From contig CAKQNH010000371.1 of NCBI GenBank assembly GCA_934255105.1, forward strand, positions 1 to 5,667: a stretch of DNA of 5,667 bases. Reading direction: 5' to 3'. The notes under the pieces are model-generated. The model did not search any database. It was given only the letters and a program-made list of their open reading frames with translations, and was not told where the DNA came from. This DNA is from an uncultured Pirellulaceae bacterium (lineage in GTDB: Bacteria; Planctomycetota; Planctomycetia; Pirellulales; Pirellulaceae). Position numbers and translations under genes: made by a program. Below are positions 3,370 to 5,667 of the stretch, in pieces; the first letter of the stretch is position 1, and each line of letters opens with the position of its first letter.

Positions 3370-5667
3370 ATGAGTGAATCGATAACCATCCATGTTCCTG
3401 TGCAGGTCGAGTACTTTTCCGACCATTTCGTGCGCGGTCGACCGCTGGGACCGTGGCGTCTCCAGGCGGTGGGCGAATCGGTAGAGGAGGTGCTCAAGCA
3501 GCTTTCGAAGCGGGTGACCAAACGCCTGCCGGATACGCTACCGACCGATCTGTTTGTCGGCGGGTTGCCGCGAGAGCTCAAAAGCTGGCGGTGCTCGGTT
3601 GAGCTGCCTCCCCAAGGGCGCGAGGTGGCCTGGGAGGTCCCGCTGCAGATTGAGCTCGACTGTTTTCGCTGGCAGCTCGAGCATGGACACTGCGTGGTCC
3701 GCGTGCCCGCCGTGAATTGCACGCTGTTCGGCAAACCCGGAGAATTGCCTGACGCTGAGGTGGCAAAGCAAGCCCGCATCGCGCTGCTGCGCCTGGCCGA
3801 GGGACGCGGGCTGCTGGCGCTCAGTGAACGCTTGGCGCGGCGCAGTTACGAAATGCGGCATGTGACCCTGGAGCTACCACTGGGCGGCCAGTCTGAAAAG
3901 CAAGACCTCAAACGACAGCAGCGCAAGAAAACCTCCGCTCTGCGTTCGGCCGCCAGCGATCTCAGCAAAGCGAAGCTGGCCGAAATTCACGGCTTGGATG
4001 AAAAGGCGGCAGAGCTGGCGGATCATTTCATCGGAGACACGCCACAGAGCGTGCTGCTGGTCGGCCCGTCCGGAGTCGGCAAAACGTCGCTGGTACATCG
4101 CCTGGTACAACTTGCCCCATCGCTGGGAATTGGTCATCGCCGATTTTGGGCCACATCCGGCGCGCGGATCGTATCCGGCATGTCGGGAATGGGGATGTGG
4201 CAACAACGCTGCTCAAAGCTGATTCGGCAGGCGTATGCCACGCAAGCCATCCTGCACTTGGGCTCGCTGTTCGAATTGCTGGAGGCTGGCAAGATCGATG
4301 GACAACCCGGTGTCGCGTCGATGGTCCGACAGTCGATTGCGCGCGGAAAACTGCTGGCCATTGCCGAATGCACTCACGAGCAACTGGCGATTATCGAACG
4401 CGAGGATCCGATGTTGTTGCGCGCTTTCACACGGTTCGAGTTCAAGGAGCAGAGCCAAGGCAAGGTTCGCGATATTCTGCGCGCGGCGGCGGATCGCTTT
4501 CAGCAAACTCAGCAGGTCAGCTTCTCAAAACAAGCCATCGAGGAATTAGTGCGCTTGCATTCTCGTTTCGCAACCTACTCAGCGCTACCGGCCACGGCAC
4601 TGCAGTTGATGCGAACCCTCGCCGATCGGGCTGCCAGTGGCACGCTGGTCGAAGCCGATCGCGTCTCCCGGGCCTTTGCCCAACAAAGCGGGCTGCCCTC
4701 ATTTCTAGTCGATGATTCAATGCCATTGGATCTGCAGGCCATCGCCACGCAATTGTCGGAACAGGTGGTGGGGCAAGCCGAGCCGATTGGCCTGGTGGTC
4801 GATATGATCGCCACGCTAAAAGCTCGCTTGGTTCGCCCCGGTCGCCCACTGGCTTCGCTGATGTTCATCGGCCCCACCGGAGTCGGCAAAACCGAAATGG
4901 CCAAGGCCATCGCGCGCTTGCTGTACAGCGATGCCAGTCGCATGATTCGCATCGACATGAGTGAGTACGCCTCTCCCTGGTCGGCCGTTAAATTGATTGG
5001 TAAGCCGGGCGATGGGGACGGCGCACTGACATCGCCAATCCGCGAGCAACCCTTCTCGGTCGTCCTGCTGGACGAATTTGAGAAGGCGGACCCGCACGTA
5101 TTCGACTTGTTGCTGCAAATGCTCGGTGAAGGCAGGCTGACTGATTCGCAGGGACGCTTAGCCGACTTTCGCAATGCGGTCGTGATCATGACCAGCAACT
5201 TGGGTGCAGCGACGTTTCGCGGCGGCGGCATGGGGTTTGGCGATGGGGAATTCGCCAACTGGCGCGAGCACTTTGAACGCGAGGTACGCGGCTTTGTCCG
5301 TCCGGAATTCTTGGGACGTCTGGATCGCATCGTTCCATTTCGACCACTTTCCAAGCAGGTTGTCAAACAGATCGCCTATCGCGAGCTGGACAAACTGCGT
5401 CAGCGACCGGGACTGAAGTACAGCAACTCCAGCTTGGCGTTCGACGATTCGGCCGTCGATCGCCTGTGCGAACTGGGCTATCAACCTCAGTACGGCGCGC
5501 GCCCCCTGCGGCGCGCAATCGAACGCTATGTGACAGTTCCGCTGGCCAATGCCCTGAGCAGTATCCACGCCGACGCCACTTGGGCCTTTACCGTGGTCGC
5601 GCAACAGTCAGAGATCGTAGTTCAGGCAAACAGATTGGCATTCAAAACCAAGTCCGATCGGCAATTG
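3370..5667 (+). CDS. ClpA/ClpB-like double AAA+ ATPase with atypical N-terminus, 3' end beyond the window
   Basis: An open frame of 766 codons runs off the right edge. Residues 1 to about 190 are a beta-rich domain I do not recognise, with no Clp_N repeats. A basic linker follows (177-187, KQDLKRQQRKK). AAA+ module 1 (about 205-455) has Walker A GPSGVGKT (232-239), but the Walker B region reads AILHLGSL (293-300) where the family has ILFIDE; Arg351 remains from the ERRF arginine pair. No coiled-coil middle domain is present. Module 2 (about 460-745) is canonical at Walker A GPTGVGKT (501-508), Walker B VVLLDE (564-569), sensor 1 TSN (608-610), arginine finger Arg650 (EFLGRLD) and sensor 2 GAR (709-711), but lacks the aromatic GYVG pore loop near 544-552. 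The ATG at 3370 begins the first well-formed stretch. The C-terminus is probably only a few residues away. Likely a cytosolic remodelling ATPase; partner unknown. Confidence 0.9.
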   Translation, partial: MSESITIHVPVQVEYFSDHFVRGRPLGPWRLQAVGESVEEVLKQLSKRVTKRLPDTLPTDLFVGGLPRELKSWRCSVELPPQGREVAWEVPLQIELDCFRWQLEHGHCVVRVPAVNCTLFGKPGELPDAEVAKQARIALLRLAEGRGLLALSERLARRSYEMRHVTLELPLGGQSEKQDLKRQQRKKTSALRSAASDLSKAKLAEIHGLDEKAAELADHFIGDTPQSVLLVGPSGVGKTSLVHRLVQLAPSLGIGHRRFWATSGARIVSGMSGMGMWQQRCSKLIRQAYATQAILHLGSLFELLEAGKIDGQPGVASMVRQSIARGKLLAIAECTHEQLAIIEREDPMLLRAFTRFEFKEQSQGKVRDILRAAADRFQQTQQVSFSKQAIEELVRLHSRFATYSALPATALQLMRTLADRAASGTLVEADRVSRAFAQQSGLPSFLVDDSMPLDLQAIATQLSEQVVGQAEPIGLVVDMIATLKARLVRPGRPLASLMFIGPTGVGKTEMAKAIARLLYSDASRMIRIDMSEYASPWSAVKLIGKPGDGDGALTSPIREQPFSVVLLDEFEKADPHVFDLLLQMLGEGRLTDSQGRLADFRNAVVIMTSNLGAATFRGGGMGFGDGEFANWREHFEREVRGFVRPEFLGRLDRIVPFRPLSKQVVKQIAYRELDKLRQRPGLKYSNSSLAFDDSAVDRLCELGYQPQYGARPLRRAIERYVTVPLANALSSIHADATWAFTVVAQQSEIVVQANRLAFKTKSDRQL

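Noticed and set aside
3120..3377. Plus-strand frame of 85 codons with repeating LGTIVL
   Set aside because: The repeating peptide is simply the 18-bp tandem unit read in frame, and the frame overlaps the AAA+ start. The same applies to the frame at 3176-3373.
4146..4715. Plus-strand frame of 189 codons within the AAA+ gene
   Set aside because: It overlaps module 1 in another frame, while the AAA+ frame is uninterrupted and matches the family throughout. It is a shadow frame, not evidence of a frameshift.
4575..5366. Minus-strand frame of 263 codons
   Set aside because: It is antisense to the strongly conserved second AAA+ module. Its translation is Ser/Arg-rich without family features.

Overview
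The window most likely comes from a planctomycete of the Pirellulaceae (Rhodopirellula-like) type. The main clue is the protein encoded at 213-2234: it starts with the planctomycete extracellular-protein motif FESLENRRLLAL (LEPR-XLL type), carries several secreted-protein modules and ends in a dockerin-like repeat pair. Moderately high GC, weak Shine-Dalgarno sequences and small repeat-derived intergenic palindromes fit this, but no rRNA or marker gene is present to prove it.

Layout. Positions 1-212 hold no gene that I can support, but contain a 163-bp segment bounded by 23-bp inverted repeats. On the minus strand, reading from right to left, come a MoaB/Mog-family molybdenum cofactor gene (2479-2997, TTG start), an intergenic palindrome (2445-2469), a 40-residue single-pass membrane protein (2269-2391) and the large secreted CAP-domain protein (213-2234). 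The last two are 34 bp apart and probably co-transcribed.

The divergent intergenic region 2998-3369 is dominated by a 250-bp repeat cluster (3051-3300). It has two 79-bp copies of a three-hairpin element whose ends read GTAG...CTAC, with short tandem units stacked outward at both ends. It resembles the REP/BIME elements mobilised by RAYT (REP-associated tyrosine) transposases, but no transposase is in the window.

From 3370 to the right edge runs one open frame (766 codons, no stop reached) for a ClpA/ClpB-like protein with two AAA+ modules. It is unusual. The usual Clp N-domain is replaced by about 190 residues I do not recognise, the middle domain is absent, the first ATPase module has lost its Walker B acidic pair, and the second lacks the aromatic GYVG pore loop. 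It may be a specialised remodelling or signalling ATPase rather than a housekeeping disaggregase.

I see no functional link among the CAP protein, MoaB and the AAA+ protein. The candidates for something new are the AAA+ protein, the repeat cluster and the small membrane protein.
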